Below are positions 7,339 through 16,182 of a stretch of 51,593 nt of DNA, piece after piece. The position numbers and the translations under genes were made by a program. The stretch is from Oscillospiraceae bacterium (GTDB lineage: Bacteria > Bacillota > Clostridia > Oscillospirales > Oscillospiraceae): NCBI GenBank assembly GCA_017380435.1, contig JAFODZ010000020.1:1-51593 (forward strand), read 5' to 3'. The notes beneath the pieces were generated by a model. That model saw nothing but the letters and a program-made list of their open reading frames with translations, had not been told where the DNA came from and ran no database searches. Each line of letters starts with the position of its first letter. Within the stretch, counting starts at the first letter, position 1.

Positions 7339-8692
7339 AACGCTGACCAAAGATTTTACCCAGGGCAGTATTTGGCGGCAGATGCTATGGTTTATGCTGC
7401 CCTTTATGGCATCCAATGCCCTGCAGGTGTTTTACAGCACCATCGATATGATCGTGGTGGGCGAGTATGTGAAAACCCCCGGCCTGTCGGCGGTTTCCCA
7501 AAGTAGTCAGATCATGAACTTTGCCACCATGGTGTGCCTTGGATTTTCCAATGCGGGCCAGGTTCTGATCGCCCAGGCTCTGGGCGCGGGCAAGCGCAAG
7601 GAAATGAGTCAGATCACGGGAACGCTGTTTGGTATGATCATGCTTTTGTCGCTGATGCTCTCGTCGGTCATTCTGCTGGGCAGAAATCAGATTTTGGATT
7701 GGATCAACATTCCCGAAGAATCCCGGGATTATGCCATGGATTATTTGGTGATCTGTGCCGCAGGCCAGGTGTTTACCGCCGGATATAATATGGTGGCGGC
7801 GGTGCTGCGGGGGATGGGCGATTCCAAACGGCCCTTCCTGTTCATCGGCATTGCATCGGTCATTAACCTGGTGCTGGATTTTCCCTTTGTTATCAAATGG
7901 CAGGTGGCAGGTGCAGCCTGGGCCACCATCATCGGCCAGGCCGTATCGTTTGTGTTCTCCCTGTTTTACTTATACCGCAAGCGGGAGGAATTTGGCTTTG
8001 ACTTCCAAAGAAAGAATTTCCGCATCAACGGTCATTATGCCCGGATGATTCTGCGCTTAGGCTTCCCCATGGCGATCCAGGCCGGCAGCATCAATATTTC
8101 CATGCTGTTTGTCAATGCTATGGTCAATGATATCAATGTGGTGGCATCGGCTACCTTCGGCGTGGGCCTGCGCATCGACGATATTATTAATAAGATCTCT
8201 ATGGGCATCCAGTATGCGGCAGTGCCTATGGTAAGTCAGAACATCGCCGCAGGCCAGGTAAAGCGGGCGCAGAAAACGGTGCATTGGGCGTGGATCTATG
8301 CCGGGGTATTTACGGTGCTGGCGGTTGCAGCCTATTTGATTTTCGGCAAACAGCTGTTTATGGTATTTGACGATAATCCCCAGGTCCACGCATTAAGCAG
8401 CACCTTTATCCGGGGCATTGTCTGGATGTTCCCGGCGCTGGCAGTGATGCGGGGAACGGGCGCGTTTATCCAGGGCATCGGCAATGCGAAGCTGAGTATG
8501 GTGCTGGCGATTTTGGACGGCGTGCTGCTGCGTATCGGCTTGAGCTGGCTGTTTGGCATAGCGCTGGATTATGGGTTCTTTGGCTTTGTGCTGGGCTACG
8601 GTCTTGCACCCTACGGCTTTGCCATACCCGGTCTTATCTATTTTTTGTCGGGAATCTGGAAAAAACGCAGAGTCCTGGCGGAGGAAATTTAG
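7322..8692 (+). CDS. MATE-family multidrug/cation antiporter
   Basis: A 456-residue membrane protein with about twelve predicted helices in two similar halves, the usual MATE size. N-terminal signature sequences include GSIWRQMLWFMLPFMASNAL and YSTIDMIVVGEYV; the second half has RLGFPMAIQAGSINI. It probably exports organic cations or toxic metabolites using a sodium or proton gradient; the substrate is unknown. The start is GTG 7322, preceded by AAGGAGA and overlapping the end of the CDF gene, so the two exporters form an operon. A family B repeat follows the stop. Confidence 0.9.
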   Translation: MARKHKTLTKDFTQGSIWRQMLWFMLPFMASNALQVFYSTIDMIVVGEYVKTPGLSAVSQSSQIMNFATMVCLGFSNAGQVLIAQALGAGKRKEMSQITGTLFGMIMLLSLMLSSVILLGRNQILDWINIPEESRDYAMDYLVICAAGQVFTAGYNMVAAVLRGMGDSKRPFLFIGIASVINLVLDFPFVIKWQVAGAAWATIIGQAVSFVFSLFYLYRKREEFGFDFQRKNFRINGHYARMILRLGFPMAIQAGSINISMLFVNAMVNDINVVASATFGVGLRIDDIINKISMGIQYAAVPMVSQNIAAGQVKRAQKTVHWAWIYAGVFTVLAVAAYLIFGKQLFMVFDDNPQVHALSSTFIRGIVWMFPALAVMRGTGAFIQGIGNAKLSMVLAILDGVLLRIGLSWLFGIALDYGFFGFVLGYGLAPYGFAIPGLIYFLSGIWKKRRVLAEEI

Positions 8693-8710
8693 CCAGGCAA
8701 CCCCAAAGAG

Positions 8711-8750
8711 TGTCATTGCGAGCCAGTGCGCACACTGGCGTGGCAATCTC
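8711..8750. repeat. Dispersed palindromic repeat, family B, copy 1
   Basis: TGTCATTGCGAG, inner palindrome CCAGTGCGCACACTGG, then CGTGGCAATCTC. Related copies with different inner palindromes lie at 45372-45406, 45464-45503 (inverted) and 51536-51572. It sits between the MATE stop and the thioredoxin ribosome site. Confidence 0.8.
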
Positions 8751-8781
8751 TAAAAAAATAATATATACAGGAGGAAGAAAT

Positions 8782-9090
8782 ATGTCTGTCGTGCATGTTG
8801 GAAAAGAGAATTTTATGCAGGAAGTCATGGAAAGCGACCGCCCGGTGCTGGTGGATTTCTGGGCGTCCTGGTGCGGCCCCTGCCGGATGATCGCCCCTAC
8901 TCTGGACGAGATCGCCGAGGAGCGGGAGGATATTAAGGTAGTTAAGATCAATGTGGATGAAGAGCCGGAGCTGGCCAATCAGTTTTTTGTTTCCAGCATT
9001 CCCACCCTGTTCGTGATCAAAAACGGAAAGGTTACCGCCCAGTCTTTGGGCGTAAGACCTAAGGCTGCCATCCTCTCCATGGTGGACTGA
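8782..9090 (+). CDS. trxA: Thioredoxin
   Basis: A 102-residue cytoplasmic thioredoxin. The active site is WCGPC within VDFWASWCGPCRMIAP, and the cis-proline loop is SIPTLFVIKNG. It reduces protein disulfides, normally fed by thioredoxin reductase, which is not in this window. ATG 8782 is preceded by AGGAGG, giving the standard thioredoxin length; an upstream in-frame ATG (8710) lies inside the repeat and is rejected. It has no signal peptide, unlike the extracytoplasmic thioredoxin-like domains encoded at 13.2-26 kb. Confidence 0.96.
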   Translation: MSVVHVGKENFMQEVMESDRPVLVDFWASWCGPCRMIAPTLDEIAEEREDIKVVKINVDEEPELANQFFVSSIPTLFVIKNGKVTAQSLGVRPKAAILSMVD

Positions 9091-9107
9091 AATCCAAATG
9101 CTATTGT

Positions 9108-9133
9108 AAGGGCCGGCGGAATTGCCGGCCCTT
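9108..9133 (+). terminator. Perfect 10-bp hairpin after trxA
   Basis: AAGGGCCGGC (9108-9117) pairs exactly with 9124-9133. Only TTATT follows, so it is a weak intrinsic terminator or a dispersed palindrome. Confidence 0.5.
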
Positions 9134-9134
9134 A

Positions 9135-9163
9135 TTGACTTGTGGATTTAAAATGCCTATTAT
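9135..9163 (+). promoter_or_regulatory. Promoter for the LRR protein gene
   Basis: TTGACT (9135-9140), 17-base spacer, TATTAT (9158-9163), 39 bases before the ATG at 9203. Confidence 0.65.
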
Positions 9164-9202
9164 TAAAATATAACTATGCAATGCAACCAAGGAGGAAGAT
9201 TT

Positions 9203-12200
9203 ATGAAAAGACGGCGTTCTGGTTGGATCGTTTTGTGCCTTGTGGCTGTTTTTCTGGCAGCGGCGCCTATGCTTGCCAAAGCGGACAGCTCCGGCTACTA
9301 TACCTACGAGGTTACCAACGGCAAGGCTACGATCACCTATGTAGATCCATCTATCAGCGCAGATATCACCGTTCCTTCAAACCTGGGCGGATATCCTGTT
9401 ACGACCATTGCAGACCATGCATTTGTTGGCTGTAGCCAGTTGACCGGCGTTACGATTCCGTCCGGCATTATAACGATTGGGGATCACGCGTTTGCTGACT
9501 GCACCAAGCTGAAAAGTGTTTCCATTTCCGATAGTGTCACGAATATTGGGAATAATATATTCGGTGGATGTACAAGTTTAAGCGGAATATGGGTCAATAC
9601 CGCAAATCCCAGTTACAGCAGTGACAGCCGTGGCGTTTTGTTTGATAAAGAAAAGCTGGTATTGTACCGGGCGCCGGAAGCCATCAGCAATTCCTATACC
9701 ATTCCCTCCGGTGTCAGATACATCAATCAGGATGCGTTCTTTGGCTGCGGCAAATTGACAGCAGTTACCATTCCGACCGGCGTTACCTACATTGGGGAGG
9801 GTGCGTTCTATCACTGTGAAAGCCTGGCGAGCATCAATATCCCCAGTGGCGTTACCGGTATTGAGGCCTACGCATTTTGCGGCTGCACCGCTTTGAAGAG
9901 TATCAGCATTCCAAACAGTGTGCAGAGCATTGGCGAGTTTGCCTTTTATAGATGCAGCAACCTTTCCAGACTCACCATAGGAAGCGGTGTCACCTGGATC
10001 GGCGGGGCGGCTTTTTATGAGTGTATCAGCCTATCCAGCGTGAGTATTCCCAACAGCGTGAAGTATATTTGGGAATATGCATTTTCCGGTTGCAGCAATA
10101 TGACTACATTAACCATTGGCAGTGGCGTGACATACCTGGACGAATATGCCTTCTCCTGGTGCAGCGCACTGAAAAATGTTAACATTCCTGCCAATGTTAC
10201 CCTGGTTGGCGCCTATGCTTTTTATGAATGTACCGGTCTGACGGGGGCGACCGTCGGTGCAGATGTAGGCGATTATATGTTCTACGGCTGTACCGGCCTG
10301 ACGAATGTGACTATTGGCAGCGCGGTTACCCGAATTGGTGAAAATGCCTTTTACGGTTGCAGCAGATTACAAAGCGTTGTGATTCCCAATCGCGTTGTTG
10401 AGATCGGGGATTCCGCGTTTTATAACTGTATTAAGCTATCCAAGGTGACTATGGGCAGCGGTGTTACCAGCATTGAGGATGCTGCGTTTTGCGGCTGCGA
10501 AAGTCTGACGGCTATTACCGTCCCGGACAGCGTGACCACTATGGGGCAAATGGTGTTTTTTGGCTGTACCAGTCTGACGAAAGCCACCATCGGCAATGGC
10601 GTTGTCAAAATACCGGAGGATGCTTTTTCTACCTGCGGCAACTTGCAGCAAGTGATTTTGGGTAGTGCAGTCGCCGAAATTGAGGATTATGCATTCTACG
10701 ATTGCAGCAGTCTGACCAATATAAATATTCCCAATGGTGTCACCACTATCGGGGACTTTGCATTTTTCCGATGTGGCGACCTTGCGAATATCTCCCTTCC
10801 TGAAGGCGTTACCCATATTGGAGAATCTGCCTTTAACCGATGCGGCAGTTTGACCAATATTTCTATTCCCGACAGCATTACCAGCGTTGGGATGGATGCG
10901 TTCTACGATTGCAACAAGCTGCAAACTAAAGTGTATGAAAAAGCCAAATATTTAGGAAACAGCCGGAATCCTTATGTGTATCTGCTGGAATACGAGTATC
11001 AGGAAATTGGCTCTTGTACCATTCATCCCAATGCCAGGATCATAGGAGAAGAGGCATTCTGGAGCTGCTATAATTTGACCGAAATTACGATACCGGAAAA
11101 TATTGTACAGATCTCCCCGGATGCATTTACTTACTGCAATAGTCTGACGGGGATCCGGGTCGATGCAGACAATGCCTATTATTGCAGCGACAGCGCCGGT
11201 GTGCTTTATAACAAGGATAAGACCGAACTGCTTCAGGCCCCCGGCGCCATAGAGGGATATTATGATATCCCTGACGGCGTGACGAAGCTGCATATGTATG
11301 CCTTTAATACCTGTAACAGCTTAGAAGGTGTCCGTGTACCCGCCAGCACCTGTGAGATTGGCCGGGAGGCATTTGGTGCCTGCGGGAGTCTGACCGGAAT
11401 TTGGGTGGATGGCAACAATGAAGCGTATTGCAGCGATAGCTGGGGTGTGCTGTTTGATAAAGGCAAAAAGATACTGCTCCAGGCCCCCGGCGCGTTGGAG
11501 GGGACATATACCGTTCCCAATAGTGTAACGGAGATCCGTTCCTATGCCTTTGGAAGCTGCGACGATTTGACTGACATCAACATCCCCAATAGTGTTTCGG
11601 TTATAGGGGATTATGCGCTGTCGTTTTGCCACGGCTTGACCGCCGTTACCATTCCCGACAGTGTCCAAACCATTGCCAACGGCACATTTATCGGCAGCAG
11701 CAATTTGCAGCAGGTTGTGATCCCGGCCTCTGTGGAAAGTATCGCGGAATATGCGTTTTTCTGGTGCGATAAGCTGCAAACGGTCTGTTATACCGGAACC
11801 CGGACGCAATGGAATGCTATTGCCATCAACGCCGATGGCAACGATCCCTTGTTCAATGCTGAGGTTGTTTGTGATTACAAGCCTCAGATACCGGAACATG
11901 GAAAGGTAGATACCTGGAATCTGATTCTCAAAGAGGATATCGGTGTCAATTTCCAGATGGTATTTAGTGATGCAATCATGGCAGATGACAAAGCCTATGT
12001 GGAAGTTGAAGTGGCAGGACAAATCACGGAAATTCCTGTTTCCTCGGCAATCGGTGGTCTGCTGGTCAATGTGGCGCCGGCACAGATGACCGAAGAAATC
12101 GGCCTGTGCATTGTTTCCGGCAATGGCATACGCGGGCAGACCTTTGCTTATTCGGTCAAAGCCTATGCCGATGAGATCCTTTCCGGTAACTACAGCAACA

Positions 12201-12715
12201 GCACAAAGCAGTTGGTTCGCTATATGCTCAATTATGGAGCGATGGCGCAAACATATTTCGATTATAACGAAAATACCTTAGCCAATGAGGGCGTAGCCAG
12301 CGAAATGGCTGCTGTTCCGCAAATAGCGCCGAGTGCAATCAGCATTTCCGGCAATTTGGAGGGCGTTACCTTCCGGGGAGCCTCTCTTCGCTACGATCAT
12401 AAGTTGGCGCTGCGGTACTATTTTGAAGCTGACGATATCCGCGATTTTACCTTTACCGTCAACGGCGCGGCGCTACAGGCAGAACAGAAAGATGACCTCT
12501 ATTTTGTGGAAATCTCCCAGATCGTGCCCCAGGATATAGGCAATACATTCAGTATGCGTGTGGAAGATGCCGGCGGCAGGTCGATGACAGTTACTTATTC
12601 TCCTATGAATTATATCGTCAGAATGTATCACAACGAGAATACTTCATCCGATGGCAAAAATCTCTTGCAGGCATTGTACACATATTGCCTTGCTGCAAAA
12701 TCCTACACACCATAA
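9203..12715 (+). CDS. Secreted BspA-like leucine-rich-repeat protein
   Basis: 1170 residues. A Sec signal peptide (KRRRSGWIVLCLVAVFLAAA, cleavage likely after AKA) is followed by several dozen BspA-type LRRs of about 23 residues to roughly residue 880, with the pattern AFxxCxxLxxVxIPxxVxxIG. Three spacer blocks of the IWVNTANPSYSSDSRGVLF type interrupt the array. The last ~290 residues form a non-repeat beta-rich domain (from WNLILKEDIGVNFQM) seen at the end of other clostridial secreted proteins. No LPXTG motif, dockerin or C-terminal membrane helix is present, so how it stays at the surface is unclear. BspA-type proteins are linked to adhesion, but no ligand can be inferred. ATG 9203 has GGAGG upstream. 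Confidence 0.9.
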   Translation: MKRRRSGWIVLCLVAVFLAAAPMLAKADSSGYYTYEVTNGKATITYVDPSISADITVPSNLGGYPVTTIADHAFVGCSQLTGVTIPSGIITIGDHAFADCTKLKSVSISDSVTNIGNNIFGGCTSLSGIWVNTANPSYSSDSRGVLFDKEKLVLYRAPEAISNSYTIPSGVRYINQDAFFGCGKLTAVTIPTGVTYIGEGAFYHCESLASINIPSGVTGIEAYAFCGCTALKSISIPNSVQSIGEFAFYRCSNLSRLTIGSGVTWIGGAAFYECISLSSVSIPNSVKYIWEYAFSGCSNMTTLTIGSGVTYLDEYAFSWCSALKNVNIPANVTLVGAYAFYECTGLTGATVGADVGDYMFYGCTGLTNVTIGSAVTRIGENAFYGCSRLQSVVIPNRVVEIGDSAFYNCIKLSKVTMGSGVTSIEDAAFCGCESLTAITVPDSVTTMGQMVFFGCTSLTKATIGNGVVKIPEDAFSTCGNLQQVILGSAVAEIEDYAFYDCSSLTNINIPNGVTTIGDFAFFRCGDLANISLPEGVTHIGESAFNRCGSLTNISIPDSITSVGMDAFYDCNKLQTKVYEKAKYLGNSRNPYVYLLEYEYQEIGSCTIHPNARIIGEEAFWSCYNLTEITIPENIVQISPDAFTYCNSLTGIRVDADNAYYCSDSAGVLYNKDKTELLQAPGAIEGYYDIPDGVTKLHMYAFNTCNSLEGVRVPASTCEIGREAFGACGSLTGIWVDGNNEAYCSDSWGVLFDKGKKILLQAPGALEGTYTVPNSVTEIRSYAFGSCDDLTDINIPNSVSVIGDYALSFCHGLTAVTIPDSVQTIANGTFIGSSNLQQVVIPASVESIAEYAFFWCDKLQTVCYTGTRTQWNAIAINADGNDPLFNAEVVCDYKPQIPEHGKVDTWNLILKEDIGVNFQMVFSDAIMADDKAYVEVEVAGQITEIPVSSAIGGLLVNVAPAQMTEEIGLCIVSGNGIRGQTFAYSVKAYADEILSGNYSNSTKQLVRYMLNYGAMAQTYFDYNENTLANEGVASEMAAVPQIAPSAISISGNLEGVTFRGASLRYDHKLALRYYFEADDIRDFTFTVNGAALQAEQKDDLYFVEISQIVPQDIGNTFSMRVEDAGGRSMTVTYSPMNYIVRMYHNENTSSDGKNLLQALYTYCLAAKSYTP

Positions 12716-12722
12716 TCTTTAT

Positions 12723-12749
12723 GACCCCCTCTGCTGAGGGGGCCATTTT
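12723..12749 (+). terminator. Terminator after the LRR gene
   Basis: CCCCCTC/GAGGGGG stem (12725-12731 with 12736-12742), four-base loop, then a short ATTTTA tail. Confidence 0.65.
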
Positions 12750-12776
12750 AATGCGGTAAAGGATGGTTTATCTTAG

Positions 12777-12826
12777 AAAGGCTCCCCTTGCAGGGGAGCT
12801 GTCTGCGATAGCAGACTGAGGGGTTA
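12777..12826 (+). repeat. Dispersed palindromic repeat, family A, copy 2
   Basis: Outer hairpin CTCCCCTTGCAGGGGAG, inner palindrome GTCTGCgataGCAGAC, tail TGAGGGGTTAA. It is paired with an inverted copy 35 bases on. Confidence 0.7.
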
Positions 12827-12861
12827 ACGGAATGAAATGATTGCGAAATCTAACATCCAGA

Positions 12862-12913
12862 AACCCCTCCGTCACGGCTACGCCGTGCCACCTCCCCTAC
12901 AGGGGAGGCTTTG
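12862..12913 (-). repeat. Dispersed palindromic repeat, family A, copy 3
   Basis: On the minus strand: outer hairpin CCTCCCCTGTAGGGGAGG, inner palindrome GGCACGGCgtaGCCGTG, tail GGAGGGGTTT. Same plan as copy 2 but with a different inner palindrome. Confidence 0.7.
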
Positions 12914-13066
12914 GCTTGCATGCCGAATTTTTTGCTCCCAAATGGGATTTTTGATACCGCCAATAGGGGAGGGAACTCTATCCGCATACAAAAAACAAAT
13001 TGCGCCATAATGTGCGTCGGTTGTCGCCACACAGAAAATAAATGTCCGCAAGACAAAGAAATTTTC

Positions 13067-13095
13067 TTGACGCAAAAAATTTGATATGGTAGGAT
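13067..13095 (+). promoter_or_regulatory. Promoter for the lipoprotein cluster
   Basis: TTGACG (13067-13072), 17-base spacer, TAGGAT (13090-13095). It gives a leader of about 70 bases before ATG 13173. Confidence 0.6.
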
Positions 13096-13172
13096 TATTT
13101 TATAATGAGGTTAATATGCCTTAGTATGCGAATTTTTACGATATTTTATTTAATAAAGAATAGGAGAGCATT

Positions 13173-15953
13173 ATGAAAAACATGAAGAAACTTGTTGTCA
13201 TGCTGACCGTGTTGGCAACCCTGTTTTCCCTGACCGCAGGTCTTGCGGGTTGTAAGGAAAACGGCGATGGCGGTACTGTCATAGCGGGCAATTCGGCAGA
13301 TTATAAGATCGCTGTCCGCACTGCCGGCGGTATGGCCATGGAGGGTGTTGCCGTATCGGCCTATACCGACGAAGCCCTCAGCAATTTGCAGGGCTACGGT
13401 CAGACCAATGCCGATGGTATTGCCACCATCTCCCTGCCCCAGGGCGCTACTTATTATCTCAGCCTTTCCGGTGTGCCCAAGGGATATGATCTGAAGCCGT
13501 CCTACACCTTGGACAGCACTACCTATACCATCACCCTTACCTCCAGCCTGATTACCGGCGAATCCATGAGTGAAACGACTTTGAAGCTGGGCGATGTGAT
13601 GTACGATTTCACCGTCACCACCCCCGACGGAACGGATATCACCCTGTCGGAGATGCTTAAGGAAAAGGAAATGGTTCTGATGAACTTCTGGTACACCGGC
13701 TGCAGCTGGTGCGTTACCGAGTTCCCCTTCATGGAGAAGGCCTATCAGCTCTACCAGGACAAGGTGGGCATCGTGGCGCTGGATCCTCTGGGCGAGAGCA
13801 ACGAGGCCATTGCTGCCTTCCCCGCATCCCAGGGTCTGAGCCTGACCTTCCCTCTGGCTGCCTGTCCCTCTGCCTGGGCCAATACCTTTGGCATCAGCGG
13901 CTATCCCACATCCGTGATCGTGGATCGCTACGGCGTGATCGTGGCTATTGAGGCCGGTGCTATTACCAGCCTGCGCCCCTTCACCAGCCTGTTTGAGACT
14001 ATGACCGGCGACGACTACCAGCAGAAGCTCTACGAGAGCATCAGCGAAATGGAGATCATCCCCGAGCCTGTTTATCAGATGCCTGCGGAGGAGACGATTG
14101 CTGAAATCCTGGGCGCCACCGAGCTGCCCGTTGCCTTCCGTGCCGAAGAGGGCGAAAGCGCTACCTACTGCTGGCCCTTCATCGAGGCTGAGAAGAACGG
14201 CGAGCGCTGCCTGAAGGCCTCCAACCAAAATATTGAAGACTCCTATTCTATCATTTATATGGATGTGACCCTGGAAGCCGGACAGGCCTTTGGCTTTGAC
14301 TTCCTGCGCTCCACCGAGACCGGCGGCGACTTTATGTATGTAATCGTCGATGACGAAGACATCAATGCCATTTCCGGCTTCTTCACCGAGGAAAAGTGGG
14401 AATCCTGCTATCCGCTGGTGGCGGATGAGGCCGGCACTTACGAAGTTGCCCTGTGCTATCTGAAGGATTCCGAGATCGATGTGGGCGACGACACAGTGTA
14501 TGTTAAGAATCTGCGCATTGTGGAGGAGAGTAAGATCGACACCGCTACTTTCCTGCCCAAGAAGGCAGCCACCTCCATTGATGGCTTTACATATGAATAT
14601 GTGCCTACCGTGTTTAACAAGAAGGATGGCTACTACCATGTAGGCGAGGAAAACGGCCCGCTGCTGCTGGTGGATCTGCTCAACCCCACCGAGTTCAGCG
14701 AGGAAGATTCCATCTGGCTGATGGCCTACGACGGCCAGATTTTGGTCGATGGTGTGGATTATGTAGATAGTATCGAAATCTATAGTAACTATGCCAACAA
14801 CTCCAATCTTAACGGTGTTGTTCCTGTGAATCAGGAGCTGTACGAGCTGCTGCAAAAGGTCGATCAGGCCATTGGCTTTGACGAAGAAGACAAAAACGAG
14901 TGGATGAAGGCTTGTAAGTACTTCAAGTCCTATGGCACCAAGGAGCAGCTGGAAGACCCCATTGCCGGTCTGGCTCCTTTCAGCGCCTTTACTGCCAAGG
15001 AAGGCAAGAACATTCCCACCAATGTCTTTACCTACAACCGTCTGATTATGCCCCGCGGTCTGTTCGCGGAGTTTATCCCCAGCCGCTCCGGCGCATATCG
15101 CATTACCTCCCGCAATGAATCCCGGGACGGCGTTGACGGCTGGATCTTCGATGAAAACAAGAATATGCTGCTGAACACCGACGATTTCTATGAAAGAACC
15201 TTCGCTGAGCCGGGGGAAATTTCCATGGTCTATTATATGGAGGCCGGAAAACCCTACTACATCAACATTGCTCTGAAGACCACCAATGAGCAGGTAGGCA
15301 GCATCTACTACGATATTGAGTACCTGGGCGCAAGCTATAAGCACTTTATCAGCGCCTCCGCCGGTGCGTTTACCTATAGCACCGATGCCACCGGTACTGC
15401 CATGAACTACACCATCGCCCCCGGTATCGATGTGGTTCTGGGCAGCGACGGAAAGTACTACCACGATCTGGGCGACGGCAAGACCGGCAGCGTTCTGTAT
15501 GCCGACTTTGTCAACTCTACTTCCTCCATCACCACTCCCATCTCCTCAGGAAACGGAATTAAGGGTCTGATCGAGCTGGGCGCATTTGATTTCAGCAAGG
15601 ATGAAAGCGATACTTATGTGCTCACCGCTATGAGCTACAGCGAAAACGACCCGGAAAAGACCAAGGAATATCTGAAAAAGATGTGGGGCGCCGACTACGA
15701 GGCAAACTACCAGCTGTACAAGGTGGATGATGTTCTGGCCGGCATTTATCACGGCAAGGGCGAGGACTACACCGAGATCATGCGCCAGTATGAAAAGAAG
15801 GTGATCACCTCCGGTGCTTCCGAGCTTCGCGGCTGTGTGGTCGTCGATGAGCAGCTTGCAGAGATCTTGCAGATGCTGATGGATAAATACACCTTCGAGG
15901 GTGTAGAGACCTCCTGGCGCAAGATGTGCTACTACTACGATACCGTTGGCTAA
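13173..15953 (+). CDS. Lipoprotein with SpaA-like and extracytoplasmic thioredoxin-like (TlpA-type) domains
   Basis: 926 residues. The signal peptide has a lipobox (LAGC, Cys27), so it should be lipid-anchored outside the membrane. An SpaA/carboxypeptidase-regulatory-like beta domain (about 40-125) precedes a TlpA/redoxin domain (about 135-290). That domain has active-site C177-S-W-C180 in NFWYTGCSWCVTEFPF and a cis-Pro region GYPTSVIVDRYG. Beyond it the protein is unfamiliar: a beta-rich region, then two copies of a module starting DGYYH (about 485) and DGKYYH (about 758). Both have a following LLLVDL- or VLYADF-type strand and a W-x3-C-K/Y-Y-F/Y ending. Related modules end the next two lipoproteins. 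Thiol oxidoreductase activity outside the cell is a family-based inference. ATG 13173 follows AGGAGA; it is the first gene of the cluster. Confidence 0.85.
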   Translation: MKNMKKLVVMLTVLATLFSLTAGLAGCKENGDGGTVIAGNSADYKIAVRTAGGMAMEGVAVSAYTDEALSNLQGYGQTNADGIATISLPQGATYYLSLSGVPKGYDLKPSYTLDSTTYTITLTSSLITGESMSETTLKLGDVMYDFTVTTPDGTDITLSEMLKEKEMVLMNFWYTGCSWCVTEFPFMEKAYQLYQDKVGIVALDPLGESNEAIAAFPASQGLSLTFPLAACPSAWANTFGISGYPTSVIVDRYGVIVAIEAGAITSLRPFTSLFETMTGDDYQQKLYESISEMEIIPEPVYQMPAEETIAEILGATELPVAFRAEEGESATYCWPFIEAEKNGERCLKASNQNIEDSYSIIYMDVTLEAGQAFGFDFLRSTETGGDFMYVIVDDEDINAISGFFTEEKWESCYPLVADEAGTYEVALCYLKDSEIDVGDDTVYVKNLRIVEESKIDTATFLPKKAATSIDGFTYEYVPTVFNKKDGYYHVGEENGPLLLVDLLNPTEFSEEDSIWLMAYDGQILVDGVDYVDSIEIYSNYANNSNLNGVVPVNQELYELLQKVDQAIGFDEEDKNEWMKACKYFKSYGTKEQLEDPIAGLAPFSAFTAKEGKNIPTNVFTYNRLIMPRGLFAEFIPSRSGAYRITSRNESRDGVDGWIFDENKNMLLNTDDFYERTFAEPGEISMVYYMEAGKPYYINIALKTTNEQVGSIYYDIEYLGASYKHFISASAGAFTYSTDATGTAMNYTIAPGIDVVLGSDGKYYHDLGDGKTGSVLYADFVNSTSSITTPISSGNGIKGLIELGAFDFSKDESDTYVLTAMSYSENDPEKTKEYLKKMWGADYEANYQLYKVDDVLAGIYHGKGEDYTEIMRQYEKKVITSGASELRGCVVVDEQLAEILQMLMDKYTFEGVETSWRKMCYYYDTVG

Positions 15954-15980
15954 AAAACCATAGGAACCGGGATTTTATCT

Positions 15981-16100
15981 TGCTTTCTTGTTTCGGCAAG
16001 AAAGCAAGCAAAGAAGCCGACTTAGTGGAGGCGCTGAGTTGATAGCTCCCGCTATCAAAGCCGCCCTCCCCTAAGTACCCCTCCCGGCGCGCAAAGTCGG
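15981..16100. repeat. Structured intergenic element
   Basis: Three nested or adjacent inverted repeats: TGCTTTCTTG/CAAGAAAGCA (15981-16006), CCGACTT (16017-16023) with AAGTCGG (16094-16100), and TTGATAGC-tcc-GCTATCAA within. An imperfect long stem also forms between CTTAGTGGAGGCG and CGCCCTCCCCTAAG. It resembles a dispersed repeat and may reduce read-through between lipoprotein genes. Confidence 0.5.
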
Positions 16101-16182
16101 AAAAGCGCAAAATGTTTCACATTGTAAGGAACAGTGTTCTGCTGAAAATGCAGGATAATTGATCATAAAGAGGATGATTTTA

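Larger units (their letters stand above)
12716..13172. other. Intergenic interval with paired repeats and a promoter
   Basis: It holds the LRR-gene terminator, two family A repeats in opposite orientation (12777-12826, 12862-12913), unassigned sequence (12914-13066) in which I see no gene, and the lipoprotein promoter (13067-13095). Confidence 0.6.

Noticed and set aside
13146-15464. Long open frame on the minus strand opposite the first lipoprotein (also 17536-20526, 21194-23605, 32693-37477)
   Set aside because: They run antisense to genes with clear signal peptides, domains and ribosome sites, have no own start signals, and their His/Gln/Gly-rich translations look like mirror images of codon-biased genes.
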